A stretch of 64,000 nt of DNA from Labilibaculum sp. K2S (GCF_030372765.1 NZ_JAUCMW010000003.1:186001-250000); one strand, 5' to 3'; shown: positions 1-8,988, numbered from the stretch's first letter. A program made the numbers and translations. Notes: a model not told the origin generated them from the sequence alone.

Positions 1-465
1 AATCAGGAAGTATCATGGATGCCTTCTTACGGACCTGAAATGCGTGGAGGAACTGCAAATGTAACAGTAATCTTAAGTGATGATAGAATTAGTTCACCTG
101 TTTTGAAAAAGTTTGATACTGCGATCATTCTTAACCAGCAATCAATGGATAAGTTTGTGGATGAGGTTAAACCAGGTGGTACTTTATTGTATGATCCAAA
201 TGGTATTACGCATCATCCGGAAAGAAAAGATATTAATATTTATAGAATTCCTGGAGCTGCTCTTGCTGCTGAATTAGGAAATCCTCAAACTTTTAACATG
301 ATTATTATGGGAGGTTTCCTTAAAGTGAAGCCAATCGTATTATTGGAAAATGTTAAAAAAGGTTTGGAGAAGTCTTTGCCAGAGCGCCATCATAAATTAA
401 TACCTTTAAATATTGAAGCAATTCAAAAAGGTAGTGATTCTGTAGAGACGGTTCACACCATATAA
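1..465 (+). CDS. 2-oxoacid:ferredoxin oxidoreductase, gamma subunit (5' partial)
   Basis: The reading frame is open from base 1 and stops at 465, so the N-terminus lies outside the window. The visible residues carry the family hallmark PSYGPEMRGGTAN, the conserved loop of the gamma domain of 2-oxoglutarate/2-ketoisovalerate ferredoxin oxidoreductases (KorC/VorC type). These CoA-dependent enzymes decarboxylate 2-oxo acids and reduce ferredoxin, usually as complexes with separate alpha and beta subunits encoded just upstream. About 154 residues are visible out of a usual 180-190, so only a short N-terminal piece is missing. A hairpin with a T run follows at 501-534, which fits the last gene of an operon. 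Which 2-oxo acid is used cannot be decided from the gamma subunit alone. Confidence 0.85.
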   Translation, partial: NQEVSWMPSYGPEMRGGTANVTVILSDDRISSPVLKKFDTAIILNQQSMDKFVDEVKPGGTLLYDPNGITHHPERKDINIYRIPGAALAAELGNPQTFNMIIMGGFLKVKPIVLLENVKKGLEKSLPERHHKLIPLNIEAIQKGSDSVETVHTI

Positions 466-500
466 GAAATAGCACAACTATACTAACATAAGGATAGTCA

Positions 501-534
501 AAAGGAGAATTCTATGTGGGATTCTCCTTTTTTG
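501..534 (+). terminator. Rho-independent terminator after the oxidoreductase gene
   Basis: An inverted repeat with arms near GGAGAATTC and GGATTCTCC is followed directly by a run of six T. It lies 36 bases after the stop codon of the oxidoreductase gamma gene. Confidence 0.75.
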
Positions 535-752
535 TTTCGAATTGTAAAATGAGAATATCTATTGTTATATGATTGATTTAGATTTTGTTAGTTGTTGTGT
601 GAAGGTGGTTTGTATCTGCTGGAATAAGTCTCTGATTAAATACAAAAACCTTTGTTTTAGTTGAAATACTATTTGATGAAGGGGAGTTTGGAAGCGTTAT
701 TTTCTTTTTATAAAATGTGATGAAAATAACTGAAATTTTAATTTGAAATCGT

Positions 753-782
753 TTTGAGGTTTTGAATTAATGTTTACCTTTG
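753..782 (+). promoter_or_regulatory. Bacteroidota-type promoter for a candidate small RNA
   Basis: TTTG at 753-756 is followed after 18 bases by TACCTTTG at 775-782, a near-perfect match to the Bacteroidota sigma consensus (TTTG, about 19 bases, TAnnTTTG). No protein gene starts downstream on this strand before the terminator at 897-925, so the promoter points at a short noncoding transcript. Confidence 0.6.
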
Positions 783-925
783 CACTCCGATTCGGGAGTG
801 TAGTGGTTAGGCATGATGATCGTATCGGAATTTCCTTATGAATAGTATATGGTTTTAGGGTTAAAACTTCGTATTGGAAATCATTTTGGGTTAGATAAAA
901 GGCTGGTGGGGACCAGCCTTTTTTC
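783..925 (+). ncRNA. Candidate intergenic small RNA (about 135 nt)
   Basis: This stretch sits between the oxidoreductase gene and nadD and is bracketed by a consensus promoter (753-782) and a strong terminator hairpin with a T run (897-925). It begins with a short hairpin (CACTCC at 783-788 pairing with GGAGTG at 795-800). No convincing open reading frame of coding character is present on the plus strand. The transcript start is expected a few bases after 782. The family is not recognised; a housekeeping RNA such as 6S RNA cannot be excluded or shown from the sequence alone. Confidence 0.45.
897..925. terminator. Terminator between candidate sRNA and nadD
   Basis: AAAAGGCTGG and CCAGCCTTTT form a stem with a short loop and a T run on the plus strand. 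The A run on the other side means it may also serve nadD, which ends at 932 on the minus strand. Confidence 0.7.
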
Positions 926-931
926 ATTTCA

Positions 932-1507
932 TCACTTTTCGTAAAAGTGCATCTCCTTCAGGTAATTGTAAGCCTTCTCGGGCATGAAATAAGGAACTTC
1001 TTTCTTCTCTTTTACAGCTTTACGGATGAAACTTGAAGAGATTTCTATTAAAGGGGCATCTGCAGTGTGAATGTTGCCTTTTAAAGTAATGTCTTCGCTC
1101 TTGAAATTGGGACGAGGATAGACAAATAAATCATGGTTTTTTAGAATTAATTCATGATTCTTCCATTTTGTGAAGTTTTTCAAATTATCAGAACCAATAA
1201 TCAGACAAAATTGATGAGAAGGATTCTTTTCTTTTAAATAAGCAAGAGTGTCGATGGTAAAAGAAGGCTTAGGCATCCCGAATTCAATATTTGAGGCTTT
1301 AAAATTAGGATATCGTTCAATAGCTCTGTTTACCAATTCAAGACGATGGTAATCGGCTAAAAGACTGTTTTTACTCTTAAAGGGATTGTGAGGACTAACC
1401 ACAAACCAAATTTGTTCCATATCGGTATATTCTGCCATGTAATTAGCAATAGCAAGATGTCCAATATGTATTGGATTAAATGATCCGAAAAACAATCCTA
1501 TCTTCAT
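932..1507 (-). CDS. nadD: Nicotinate-nucleotide adenylyltransferase
   Basis: The protein (191 aa) transfers AMP from ATP to nicotinate mononucleotide, the step before NAD synthetase in cytosolic NAD synthesis. It begins with the nucleotidyltransferase signature GSFNPIHIGH (residues 8-17, with the HxGH pair His14 and His17) and carries the C-terminal ISSSFIR motif that contacts ATP phosphates. Length is normal for the family. It is the last gene of the run yicC-gmk-nadD, 18 bases after gmk, an order common in Bacteroidota, so co-transcription is likely. Confidence 0.95.
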   Translation of the reverse strand: MKIGLFFGSFNPIHIGHLAIANYMAEYTDMEQIWFVVSPHNPFKSKNSLLADYHRLELVNRAIERYPNFKASNIEFGMPKPSFTIDTLAYLKEKNPSHQFCLIIGSDNLKNFTKWKNHELILKNHDLFVYPRPNFKSEDITLKGNIHTADAPLIEISSSFIRKAVKEKKEVPYFMPEKAYNYLKEMHFYEK

Positions 1508-1525
1508 CCTTTTTGTGTAATGCGC

Positions 1526-2092
1526 TTATTTACTAAGAAAATCGTGCAAAGCTGTTTCAGCTTCAGCGAAAGCATCTTCCAGTTTATCGTTAACAATTAC
1601 TTTATCAAACTGATTGGAGAAAGCTAATTCAAATTTAAACTTTTCAACTCGTTTGGCAATTACTTCATCTGAATCAGTATTTCTGTTACGCAATCTGTTT
1701 TCCAATTCAGTAATTGACGGAGGCTGAATAAAAATAGCTAATGCTTCATGTTTGTAAAATTTCTTGATATTTGTTCCACCCACAACATCAACATCAAATA
1801 TTACGTTTTTACCTTTTTTTCTAATCTTGTCAACCTCACTTTTAAGAGTTCCGTAAAAGCAACCTTCATAAACTTCTTCCCATTCAAGAAATTCATCGTT
1901 TTCGATTCTTGTTTTGAATTCTTCAACAGATAAAAAGTGATAGTCTTTACCGTCTGTTTCATTGGCTCTTTTGGCTCTGCTGGTGGCCGATATTGAGAAT
2001 TCCAACTTGAAATTCTGTTTTAACAGATGTTGAACTATTGTGGTTTTTCCAGATCCACTTGGAGCGGAAAATATGAATAATTTACCAGACAT
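1526..2092 (-). CDS. gmk: Guanylate kinase
   Basis: The 188-residue protein phosphorylates GMP (and dGMP) to GDP with ATP. The P-loop APSGSGKT lies at residues 10-17, followed by the GMP-binding segment SATSRAKRANETDGKDYHF and the EWEEVYEG region, all typical of bacterial Gmk. Length matches the family. It lies between yicC (82 bases upstream) and nadD (18 bases downstream) in one probable operon of nucleotide and RNA metabolism. Confidence 0.97.
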   Translation of the reverse strand: MSGKLFIFSAPSGSGKTTIVQHLLKQNFKLEFSISATSRAKRANETDGKDYHFLSVEEFKTRIENDEFLEWEEVYEGCFYGTLKSEVDKIRKKGKNVIFDVDVVGGTNIKKFYKHEALAIFIQPPSITELENRLRNRNTDSDEVIAKRVEKFKFELAFSNQFDKVIVNDKLEDAFAEAETALHDFLSK

Positions 2093-2174
2093 TTGATATT
2101 GCGTTAGAGAGATTAGTATTATAAAAAAGCGCAGAGTGACTAACCCTACGCTAAAATATGATTTATTGTAATAA

Positions 2175-3053
2175 TTACAAGACGTTTAAAAGTTGTTCCT
2201 TTATTTTTTCCAATTCATCTTTCATGTCAATTACAATTTTTTGGATGTTGGAATCATTGGCTTTTGAACCCAGTGTGTTGATTTCACGTCCAATTTCCTG
2301 AGCAATAAAACCTAGTTTTTTACCCTCAGAGTTGCCTGCATTCGATGTTTCTATGAAATATTTGCAATGGTTAGCCAAACGAACTTTTTCTTCTGTAATA
2401 TCTAATTTTTCAAGATAGTAGATAATTTCCTGTTCGAAACGGTTTTTATCTACATTCTGTTTTTCAACAAAATCTCTAAGATTATCATTAATTCGGGTGC
2501 GAACTGTTTCAATTCGGTCATTTTCGTATTGAGGAACCTCGGCCAATAGATTCTCGATATTTGCTATTCTGGCAAAAATATCTTCCTGAAGTGCATTTCC
2601 TTCTTGATTACGGAAATCCATAATTCCTGCGAGGGCAGTTTTAAATCCTTCAAAAATAAGATTCCATTCTTCTTCGTCAAGTTCTTGATATTCTACTTTA
2701 AGAGCATCCGGCAACTTTACAATGGTTTGAAGAATAGGTTCTTTATCAATGGCGATTCCAAGATCCTGAGCCAGCTCATTTAATTGCTTGTAGTACGCTT
2801 CAACAATAGGTTTGTTGATTTTAGTTTCCTTGTCAGTACCAACACTTTCAATGAAAATGGAAAGTTCTACTTTTCCTCGTTCCAGCTTATTTTTAATCTC
2901 ATTCCTTATCACCAAATCCTTTTCTTTGTAAAGGTTTGGTATTCGGGTATTGATATCTAGTTGTTTACTGTTTAGGGATTTGATTTCGATTGAAACCTTT
3001 TTGTTTTCCAGTTCAAGAATGGCTTTACCAAAGCCTGTCATCGATATTAACAT
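2175..3053 (-). CDS. yicC: YicC/YloC family endoribonuclease
   Basis: A 292-residue protein of the YicC/YloC family, reported in other bacteria to be endoribonucleases. The start was set at the ATG at 3053 because it gives MLISMTGFGKA, the conserved family N-terminus; a longer frame reaches 3104 but its first 17 residues are unlike the family. The C-terminal domain (LGFIAQEIGREINTLGSKAN, near residues 235-255) is the most conserved part and carries acidic residues of the proposed active site. It heads the yicC-gmk-nadD cluster. Confidence 0.9.
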   Translation of the reverse strand: MLISMTGFGKAILELENKKVSIEIKSLNSKQLDINTRIPNLYKEKDLVIRNEIKNKLERGKVELSIFIESVGTDKETKINKPIVEAYYKQLNELAQDLGIAIDKEPILQTIVKLPDALKVEYQELDEEEWNLIFEGFKTALAGIMDFRNQEGNALQEDIFARIANIENLLAEVPQYENDRIETVRTRINDNLRDFVEKQNVDKNRFEQEIIYYLEKLDITEEKVRLANHCKYFIETSNAGNSEGKKLGFIAQEIGREINTLGSKANDSNIQKIVIDMKDELEKIKEQLLNVL

Positions 3054-3186
3054 ATTTGGGCTATTTATTTCGGCAAAGGTAAGAGTTTGAAGTGGATTTA
3101 CCAATCAAATTCTTTAGAAGCTCGAAGTTGATTAATTATTAATTCTATTTAATTTCTTAAGTAATTATTAGTAGATAAGGTTCTGT

Positions 3187-4533
3187 TTATGAGTATTCCT
3201 GATGCGATACAATGGATTTTTTTTTCCATCGACCAGTGCGGTAGTAAAGATATGAGAATATTGTTCCCATTGACCAGCCAATAGGTATTGACCACCAAAT
3301 TCCGGTTTCCCCAATGTGGGATGAAAGAAAATAGGCGCAGGGAATACGAATAAGCCAAAGGGAAAAGAGCGTGATAAACATTGGTATTAATGTGTCGCCG
3401 GCACCTCTTAAAACTCCATTTGTTGTAAACATTGTAGAGAATAGAAGATAGAATGAGCTCACTATAATAAGGTACTTTTCACCAATAGCAATTACGTTTG
3501 CATCTGTGGTAAATAGTTTCATTAAGTGACTGCCAAATAGGATTATTATAGCTGTCATCATCAGGCAAAATACATTCGACATAATGAATGTAACCTTAAA
3601 TCCTTGTCGCACCCGGTCAATTTTATTGGCTCCTAAATTCTGACCTACAAATGCAGCTACTGCCTGTGAAAAGTTCATTGCCGGCATTATAGCCAAGGAG
3701 TCAATTCTTCCAGCGGCTGTATAGGCTGCAATTACATCGGTTCCAAACGTATTTACAATTCCGAGTAAGGCCATCATTCCAAGTGCAACAAAAGTATGTT
3801 GAAGCCCCGAAGGGATTCCAATCTTTAAACTTTTAATAAAGAGCTCCTTATCAAACACTAGTTTAAAAAATGAAAAGTTAATGATGTTATGATTTCGGTT
3901 TAAATAAATTATACCAGAAATAAATGCACCACTTTGAGCCAATACTGTAGCCCATGCAGCTCCTGCAATTCCCCATTTAAATACCATTACAAATAACAAA
4001 TCGAATATGATATTGAAGATAGAAGCCAGTATTAAAAAGTAAAGCGGCGTTTTGGAATCTCCCAGTCCCCGAAGGATTGAACTTGTTCCGCTAAAACCAA
4101 AAAACATGATCATTCCGGCCATGTAGACATTCAAATAGCTTGTTGCCTGAGGTATTAGTTCAATTGGCAGTTGTAGTAAAAGAAAAAGATCTTTACTAAA
4201 ATAGATTCCGAGCACGGAAACTAAAATACCGGCACCGAATAAAAACAGGTACATGGTATCAATGGTTCTTTTTACTTTATTGATATCTTTTGCACCGTAA
4301 AATTGGGATATTACAATGGAAAACCCGGAGCCGATTCCAATAAGTAAAGCTATTAGGGTGAAAATAATCGGAAATGATGCTCCAACAGATGCCAGAGCTT
4401 CTTTCCCCAAAAACTTCCCAACAATAATGCTGTCTACAATGTTATAGAGTTGTTGGAACACATTCCCCAACAACATCGGTAATGTGAAATTAAAGATTAG
4501 TTTGGTAATATTTCCTGTGGTAAAATCTTTCAT
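3187..4533 (-). CDS. MATE family multidrug/cation antiporter
   Basis: The 448-residue protein has about 12 hydrophobic helices and the N-terminal MATE pattern TKLIFNFTLPMLLGNVFQQL followed by the NIVDSIIVGKFLG region. MATE carriers exchange drugs or metabolites for sodium or protons at the inner membrane. The two repeated halves (about 1-220 and 230-440) both contain the GDT/GDSKTP-like loop (GLGDSKTPLYF and GAGDTLIPMF). Substrate cannot be predicted. It is 53 bases downstream of the ABC-F gene on the same strand, so the two may share a transcript. Confidence 0.92.
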   Translation of the reverse strand: MKDFTTGNITKLIFNFTLPMLLGNVFQQLYNIVDSIIVGKFLGKEALASVGASFPIIFTLIALLIGIGSGFSIVISQFYGAKDINKVKRTIDTMYLFLFGAGILVSVLGIYFSKDLFLLLQLPIELIPQATSYLNVYMAGMIMFFGFSGTSSILRGLGDSKTPLYFLILASIFNIIFDLLFVMVFKWGIAGAAWATVLAQSGAFISGIIYLNRNHNIINFSFFKLVFDKELFIKSLKIGIPSGLQHTFVALGMMALLGIVNTFGTDVIAAYTAAGRIDSLAIMPAMNFSQAVAAFVGQNLGANKIDRVRQGFKVTFIMSNVFCLMMTAIIILFGSHLMKLFTTDANVIAIGEKYLIIVSSFYLLFSTMFTTNGVLRGAGDTLIPMFITLFSLWLIRIPCAYFLSSHIGETGIWWSIPIGWSMGTIFSYLYYRTGRWKKKSIVSHQEYS

Positions 4534-4586
4534 TAAGTTCCATGTTGGAGCTATAGAGCTCTGCTTATTTTATGAAGTTCGGAGAA

Positions 4587-6449
4587 TTAAGCGCGCTCGC
4601 TCAATTCCAGCCATCGGAATTCTTTCTCGTCAATTAATTCAATTACTTTTTCAATACGACTCGCTTTTTCCATTAATTCATCGTTTGATAAGTTCCCTGA
4701 ACTCATTGCAATTTCGATCTCTTCTTTTTCTGATGTTAAGGTTTCAATATCTACTTCCAACTGCTCAAATTCTCTTTTTTCATTAAAAGATAATTTTTTT
4801 GTCGGTTCCGATTTTGGTTTTGCTTTTTTAGGTGTTGCTAATTTTTCTGTTTTTTTGATTTCCTTTTCCTGCTGATCTAAAGAATCACGATAAATGGTGT
4901 AATTTCCGGGGAAATTTCTGATGATTCCATTGCCTTCAAATACAAATAATTGATCCACAACTTTATCCATAAAGTATCTGTCGTGAGATACAATGATCAG
5001 ACATCCTGAAAAGCTAAGTAAATAATCTTCCAGAACATTCAAAGTCATAATGTCCAGATCATTGGTTGGCTCATCCAGAATTAAGAAATTCGGGTTTTTC
5101 ATCAAGACAGTCATCAAATACAATCGTCGTTTTTCACCGCCACTTAATTTAGCAACCTGATTGTACTGAGTTTTAGTTGGAAAAAGAAAGTATTCCAGAA
5201 ATTGAGAGGCCGACATCACTTTTCCATTGCCTAAATCAATAGATTCTGCAATTTCTTTAATTACGTCAATGATTCTTTCATTCTCATTAATTGTAATGCC
5301 ATCCTGCTTGTAGTAGCCGTAAACTACAGTTTCTCCAATTTCAATTGAACCTGAATCGGCTTCAATATTCCGGGTAATCATGTTTAAAAAGGTTGATTTT
5401 CCGGTGCCATTTTTACCTACAATTCCTATTTTTTCTCCCCTTTGAAATTTATAGCTGAAATCTTCTAGTATTTTTAAATTGCCATAGCTTTTATACAGAC
5501 GATCCAGTTCCAGAATTTTATTTCCCAACCTTGCGGATTTAATATCTAAATCCATTTTTGTTTCTTTAAATCCAGAGCTTGCTTTTTTCTTGATATCCTC
5601 AAAGGCATCAACTCTGTACTTGGCTTTTGTTCCTCGGGCTTGTGGCATTCTCCGTATCCATTCCTGCTCAGTTTTCATTAGTTTTTGAGCCTTACCAACT
5701 TCAGCATTTAGATTTTCAATTCTCTCAGCTCTCTTTTCTAAATAGTAGGAATAGTTGCCTTTGTAAGTGAATATGGTATTGGACTCCATTTCGATGATTT
5801 CATTACAAACCCGATCCAGAAAATATCTATCGTGAGTAACCATCAATAATGTACCTTTCGATTTGTTTAGGTATTCCTCAAGCCATTCTATCATTTCCAG
5901 ATCCAAGTGGTTGGTAGGCTCATCAAGAATTAAGAAGTCAGCATCAGTGATTAAAACTTTAGCCAATCCAACCCTTTTTTTCTGACCTCCGGAAAGCTCG
6001 CCAATAATTTGATCGAAATTGGTGATTTTTAGCTTGGATAAGATTTGTTTGACCTTGTTTTCGTAATCCCAGGCCTTGAATTGATCCATTTTTTCAAGGA
6101 TATCTGTCATTGCCTCCTGATCATTTTCATTGATTATCCTTTCGTAGTCGCGAATTACTGAAAGAACAGGATCTGAAGAGTTAAAGACTTCATTAAGAAT
6201 TGTATTGCTGTTGTTGAGGTCAGGGTTTTGTTCCAGATATGCTATCTTTAAATCACTGCGAAAGCTGATATCTCCACTATCCTGACTGTCTAGTCCTGAG
6301 ATAATATTTAAAAGTGTAGTTTTTCCGGTACCATTTTTTGCAATTAATGCAATTTTTTGTCCTTGTCCAACGCCAAAACTAATGTTTTCGAATAGTGTAA
6401 GCTCTCCGTAACTCTTGGTAAGGTTTTCAACCTGTAAATATGATATCAT
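4587..6449 (-). CDS. ABC-F family ATPase, Uup type
   Basis: A 620-residue soluble protein with two ABC ATPase domains and no membrane segment. The first Walker A is AKNGTGKTT (about residues 38-46), with signature LSGGQKKR and Walker B FLILDEPTNHLDL; the second has GKNGTGKST, LSGGEKRR and FLILDEPTNDLD. A charged linker joins the halves, and the C-terminus (about 540-620) is a lysine- and glutamate-rich coiled coil like the Uup C-terminal domain. ABC-F proteins act on ribosomes or, for Uup, are linked to DNA or ribosome maintenance. The C-terminal coil makes Uup the best label; an antibiotic-protection role is not suggested. Confidence 0.9.
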   Translation of the reverse strand: MISYLQVENLTKSYGELTLFENISFGVGQGQKIALIAKNGTGKTTLLNIISGLDSQDSGDISFRSDLKIAYLEQNPDLNNSNTILNEVFNSSDPVLSVIRDYERIINENDQEAMTDILEKMDQFKAWDYENKVKQILSKLKITNFDQIIGELSGGQKKRVGLAKVLITDADFLILDEPTNHLDLEMIEWLEEYLNKSKGTLLMVTHDRYFLDRVCNEIIEMESNTIFTYKGNYSYYLEKRAERIENLNAEVGKAQKLMKTEQEWIRRMPQARGTKAKYRVDAFEDIKKKASSGFKETKMDLDIKSARLGNKILELDRLYKSYGNLKILEDFSYKFQRGEKIGIVGKNGTGKSTFLNMITRNIEADSGSIEIGETVVYGYYKQDGITINENERIIDVIKEIAESIDLGNGKVMSASQFLEYFLFPTKTQYNQVAKLSGGEKRRLYLMTVLMKNPNFLILDEPTNDLDIMTLNVLEDYLLSFSGCLIIVSHDRYFMDKVVDQLFVFEGNGIIRNFPGNYTIYRDSLDQQEKEIKKTEKLATPKKAKPKSEPTKKLSFNEKREFEQLEVDIETLTSEKEEIEIAMSSGNLSNDELMEKASRIEKVIELIDEKEFRWLELSERA

Positions 6450-6583
6450 GTAATCTGTTCTTAAAATTATAGGAGCTCAAATTTACGAATAAGTACTGAT
6501 ACAATACTAATCTGTTCTTGAATTAGAATTAACTTGTAGAGGTGGGGGTGAATTACACTCGCAGAGAGAACCTTATTGGGCAT

Positions 6584-6616
6584 AAAAAAATCCTGCTATT
6601 ATATAAATAGCAGGAT
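6584..6616 (-). terminator. Terminator of the papain-like peptidase gene
   Basis: ATCCTGCTATT at 6590-6600 and AATAGCAGGAT at 6606-6616 form a perfect 11-bp stem with a 5-base loop. On the minus strand it is followed by seven T, 37 bases after the stop of the peptidase gene. Confidence 0.85.
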
Positions 6617-6652
6617 ATAACTGACTTTGTTTCAATGACTACAATTTCAATT

Positions 6653-7510
6653 TTATAATTCGTTTAGTACATATGCTTCCGACCATACTTTGGTCATGAT
6701 GCTGTAGGAAACCCATCCAAATCCATTGGTTCCCCAGTTTGTTCCCCATGAGTTCATTACAAGAAAAGCACCTTTACTGTCGTCGTAACCCACAACACAA
6801 TAACAATGTCCGCCGTAATTTCTAACTGTTTTGGTTTGGATTTCATTATAACCCAAATAGTAAAACTGACGATAAACAGGTCCGCCAACAACAATTGGTT
6901 TGCCTGCAGCAAGTTGGTCTTTGAATGCATCGACTGTTTTTGGCACTGTATTATAGCTTGCTGCTTTGTAATTTGCTGCTTGCAATACTTGGTAATTGTC
7001 CGGATATACATCGCAGGAAATATCAGTGTATGGCATATCATTCCAAACACAAACTCCTTGGTCTACAACCAAATCTAAACCATCAGTTACGTAGGAGCCA
7101 CTGGCACAGTCGGTAATTTTAATTTGATTGTAGATGTATTCAGGGCTGAAAATATTTGCGCTATAGTTGTATGAACCACCATATAAAGCTTGCCAGCTAA
7201 TACTTCTCCCAGCGTATCCAACTCCCCACGAAACGCAGGATCCTTCTCCGCCTTGATTAAGAATTGGAGGACAGGAAAGGTTTACTGAAAGAGGGTAAGA
7301 TTTAGTTGTGCTGATTTGTTTAGCACTGGGAATTTTATTGTATTGCTCAATTGGAAGTGGCAAATAACCCGAGTTTATGATGATATTTTCATCCTGGATT
7401 TGCTCTTGATTTGCAATAGAATCGTCATTGCTAGTACATGAAGGTGTTAAAAACAGGAAACTCAATGTGAATACAGAGAGTAAGGTGATTCTGATTAAAT
7501 TCTTTTTCAT
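6653..7510 (-). CDS. C1 (papain-like) cysteine peptidase lipoprotein
   Basis: The 285-residue protein begins with a lipoprotein signal peptide (lipobox LTPSC, acylated Cys25), so it is probably anchored in an envelope membrane. The papain fold is evident: oxyanion Gln86 and catalytic Cys92 in NQGGEGSCVSWG, catalytic His235 in GGHCYCVVGY, and Asn253 in NSWGTNWG. There is only a short segment (26-80) before the catalytic domain, so no long inhibitory propeptide is visible. A strong terminator follows and the gene stands alone. A perfect CRP-like palindrome lies about 150 bases upstream (7662-7681). A scavenging or processing protease is likely; the substrate is unknown. Confidence 0.88.
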   Translation of the reverse strand: MKKNLIRITLLSVFTLSFLFLTPSCTSNDDSIANQEQIQDENIIINSGYLPLPIEQYNKIPSAKQISTTKSYPLSVNLSCPPILNQGGEGSCVSWGVGYAGRSISWQALYGGSYNYSANIFSPEYIYNQIKITDCASGSYVTDGLDLVVDQGVCVWNDMPYTDISCDVYPDNYQVLQAANYKAASYNTVPKTVDAFKDQLAAGKPIVVGGPVYRQFYYLGYNEIQTKTVRNYGGHCYCVVGYDDSKGAFLVMNSWGTNWGTNGFGWVSYSIMTKVWSEAYVLNEL

Positions 7511-7661
7511 AAGTAAATTGTTAAAAGTTTGTAATAATGGTTTTGTAGTTTTATTGAAACAGTAAAAATATCAAGAGTATCAGTCTAATACCTTGTTATG
7601 GTTTCAGTTGACGTGAATTTACAATAAATTTGTTATGTGTAAAATTAATTGTGGGTGTTGA

Positions 7662-7681
7662 AATGTGAATTATTTCACATT
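7662..7681. promoter_or_regulatory. CRP/FNR-family-like palindrome
   Basis: AATGTGAA and TTCACATT flank a four-base centre; the inner part is an exact TGTGA-N6-TCACA, the textbook CRP half-site pair. It lies in the 474-base gap between the divergent peptidase (start 7510) and nth (start 7985). No other feature was seen in this gap. Whether a CRP-type regulator in this organism binds it is unknown. Confidence 0.4.
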
Positions 7682-7984
7682 AGTGTAAGTTTTTTGAATT
7701 TTTGTGTATTAATGGTGTTGTTTAAGCATGTGGGAAAGGTGTTGTTAGGTCTTATTGATGATGGGTGATTTGAATTTATTTATTGTCTTTTTGTTTCGCA
7801 GGAAGATCTATTAAATTTCGTATAATCTCAGAATTTACAATTACGAAGGGGTATAATTCTTTGACTTTATTAAATTCGTATGATCCAAAGATAGATGAGG
7901 GCTATTTTTATTTGAGAACCTTAATTTGAAAATAGACATGATGGATTTACAAATTGAATATTAATCAGAAAGGATAAATTGACT

Positions 7985-8647
7985 ATGCGAAAGAAAGATA
8001 GATTTGAGAATATAATATCATGGTTTAAAGAAAATATGCCTGTTGCAGAAACAGAGTTGCATTATTCCAATCCATATGAATTATTAGTTGCTGTTATTTT
8101 GTCTGCTCAATGCACGGATAAAAGAGTTAATATGATGACTCCGTTTTTATTTGAAAAGTATCCTACTGCTTTTGAATTATCTCATGCAACTCAAGATGAT
8201 GTTTTCAATTTAATACGTTCTTGCTCTTATCCAAATAACAAAGCGAAACATTTGCTGGGGATGGCGAAAATGCTGGTGGCGGATTATAAAGAGATTGTTC
8301 CCGATGATATTAAAGAACTGCAGAAATTACCAGGGGTTGGCAGGAAAACGGCAAATGTAATTGCTTCGGTGGTTTACGATAAGCCTGCTATGGCTGTAGA
8401 TACACATGTTTTTAGGGTTTCTGAAAGAATAGGGTTAACTACAAATTCGAAAACACCTTTGGAAACAGAAAAACAATTGGTGAAGTTTATTCCTGAGGAA
8501 TATATTGCAACAGCTCATCATTGGTTAATACTGCACGGTAGGTATGTGTGTGTGGCACGAAAACCGAAATGTAAAGCGTGCGGAATTAAAGAGTATTGTA
8601 AATATTTTGAGAAGGAAGAAAAGAAAAAAGAAAAAGCGTCCGATTGA
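7985..8647 (+). CDS. nth: Endonuclease III (DNA glycosylase/AP lyase)
   Basis: This base-excision repair enzyme removes oxidised pyrimidines and cleaves the abasic site. The helix-hairpin-helix LPGVGRKTANV carries the catalytic lysine, and the catalytic aspartate is in AVDTHVFR. A [4Fe-4S] ligand set C-X6-C-X2-C-X5-C is intact near the C-terminus (CVARKPKCKACGIKEYC). The ATG at 7985 gives 220 residues, normal for Nth; a TTG two codons upstream (7979) is also possible. An AAAGGA box at 7969-7974 is 10 bases from the ATG and 4 from the TTG, so the choice is open. The C-terminal lysine-rich tail is slightly longer than in E. coli. Confidence 0.95.
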   Translation: MRKKDRFENIISWFKENMPVAETELHYSNPYELLVAVILSAQCTDKRVNMMTPFLFEKYPTAFELSHATQDDVFNLIRSCSYPNNKAKHLLGMAKMLVADYKEIVPDDIKELQKLPGVGRKTANVIASVVYDKPAMAVDTHVFRVSERIGLTTNSKTPLETEKQLVKFIPEEYIATAHHWLILHGRYVCVARKPKCKACGIKEYCKYFEKEEKKKEKASD

Positions 8648-8652
8648 GACTC

Positions 8653-8988
8653 TTACTCTCTTGTTATAAGAAATCGGAGTAAGTGAAATGCCATAACAGC
8701 CATTAAGCCGTAAATAGCAATAAACAATATTCCACAAAAAATGAGATAACCCTATGCCAGATATCGGTAACTTCACCATGATCAAGAATTAATGCATTTT
8801 TTTTGCTTTTTGAAATATTTCTGCTAGTGATACGTAAATCATTACTATAGCAGAGAATCTTGGGGAAAGTGCCGGAAATTTAGTGTTTGTACGTTTGGTG
8901 ATGAAGTCAATTGCATTTTCCATTCTCGTAGCCCGGCAAGCAAGATCATTCCAAATGCTATAGCAAGGGTATTCAATTCAAATTCCAA
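8653..8988 (-). pseudogene. Remnant of a ZIP family (ZupT-like) metal transporter
   Basis: No single frame is intact, but pieces in shifting minus-strand frames line up with a ZIP zinc transporter. Starting near a TTG at 8988, EFELNTLAIAFGMILLAG resembles the first ZIP helix. After a frameshift the sequence reads NAIDFITKRTNTKFPALSPR and FSAIVMIYVSLAEIFQKAKK, the conserved ZupT region (usual form FSAGVMIYVSFVEIF). Further shifts give HGEVTDIW and then GILFIAIYGLMAVMAFHLL, resembling the ZIP C-terminus, ending with a stop at 8653. A complete ZupT has about 260 residues; only about 110 codons remain, so a large internal deletion plus several frameshifts have occurred. The assignment rests on remembered family motifs. 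Confidence 0.6.

Noticed and set aside
697..927. 76-codon minus-strand frame next to nadD
   Set aside because: It crosses the promoter and terminator of the candidate sRNA and has no coding character.
4587..6449. ABC-F gene as an antibiotic resistance factor
   Set aside because: The C-terminal coiled coil and linker fit Uup better than ribosome-protection ARE proteins.
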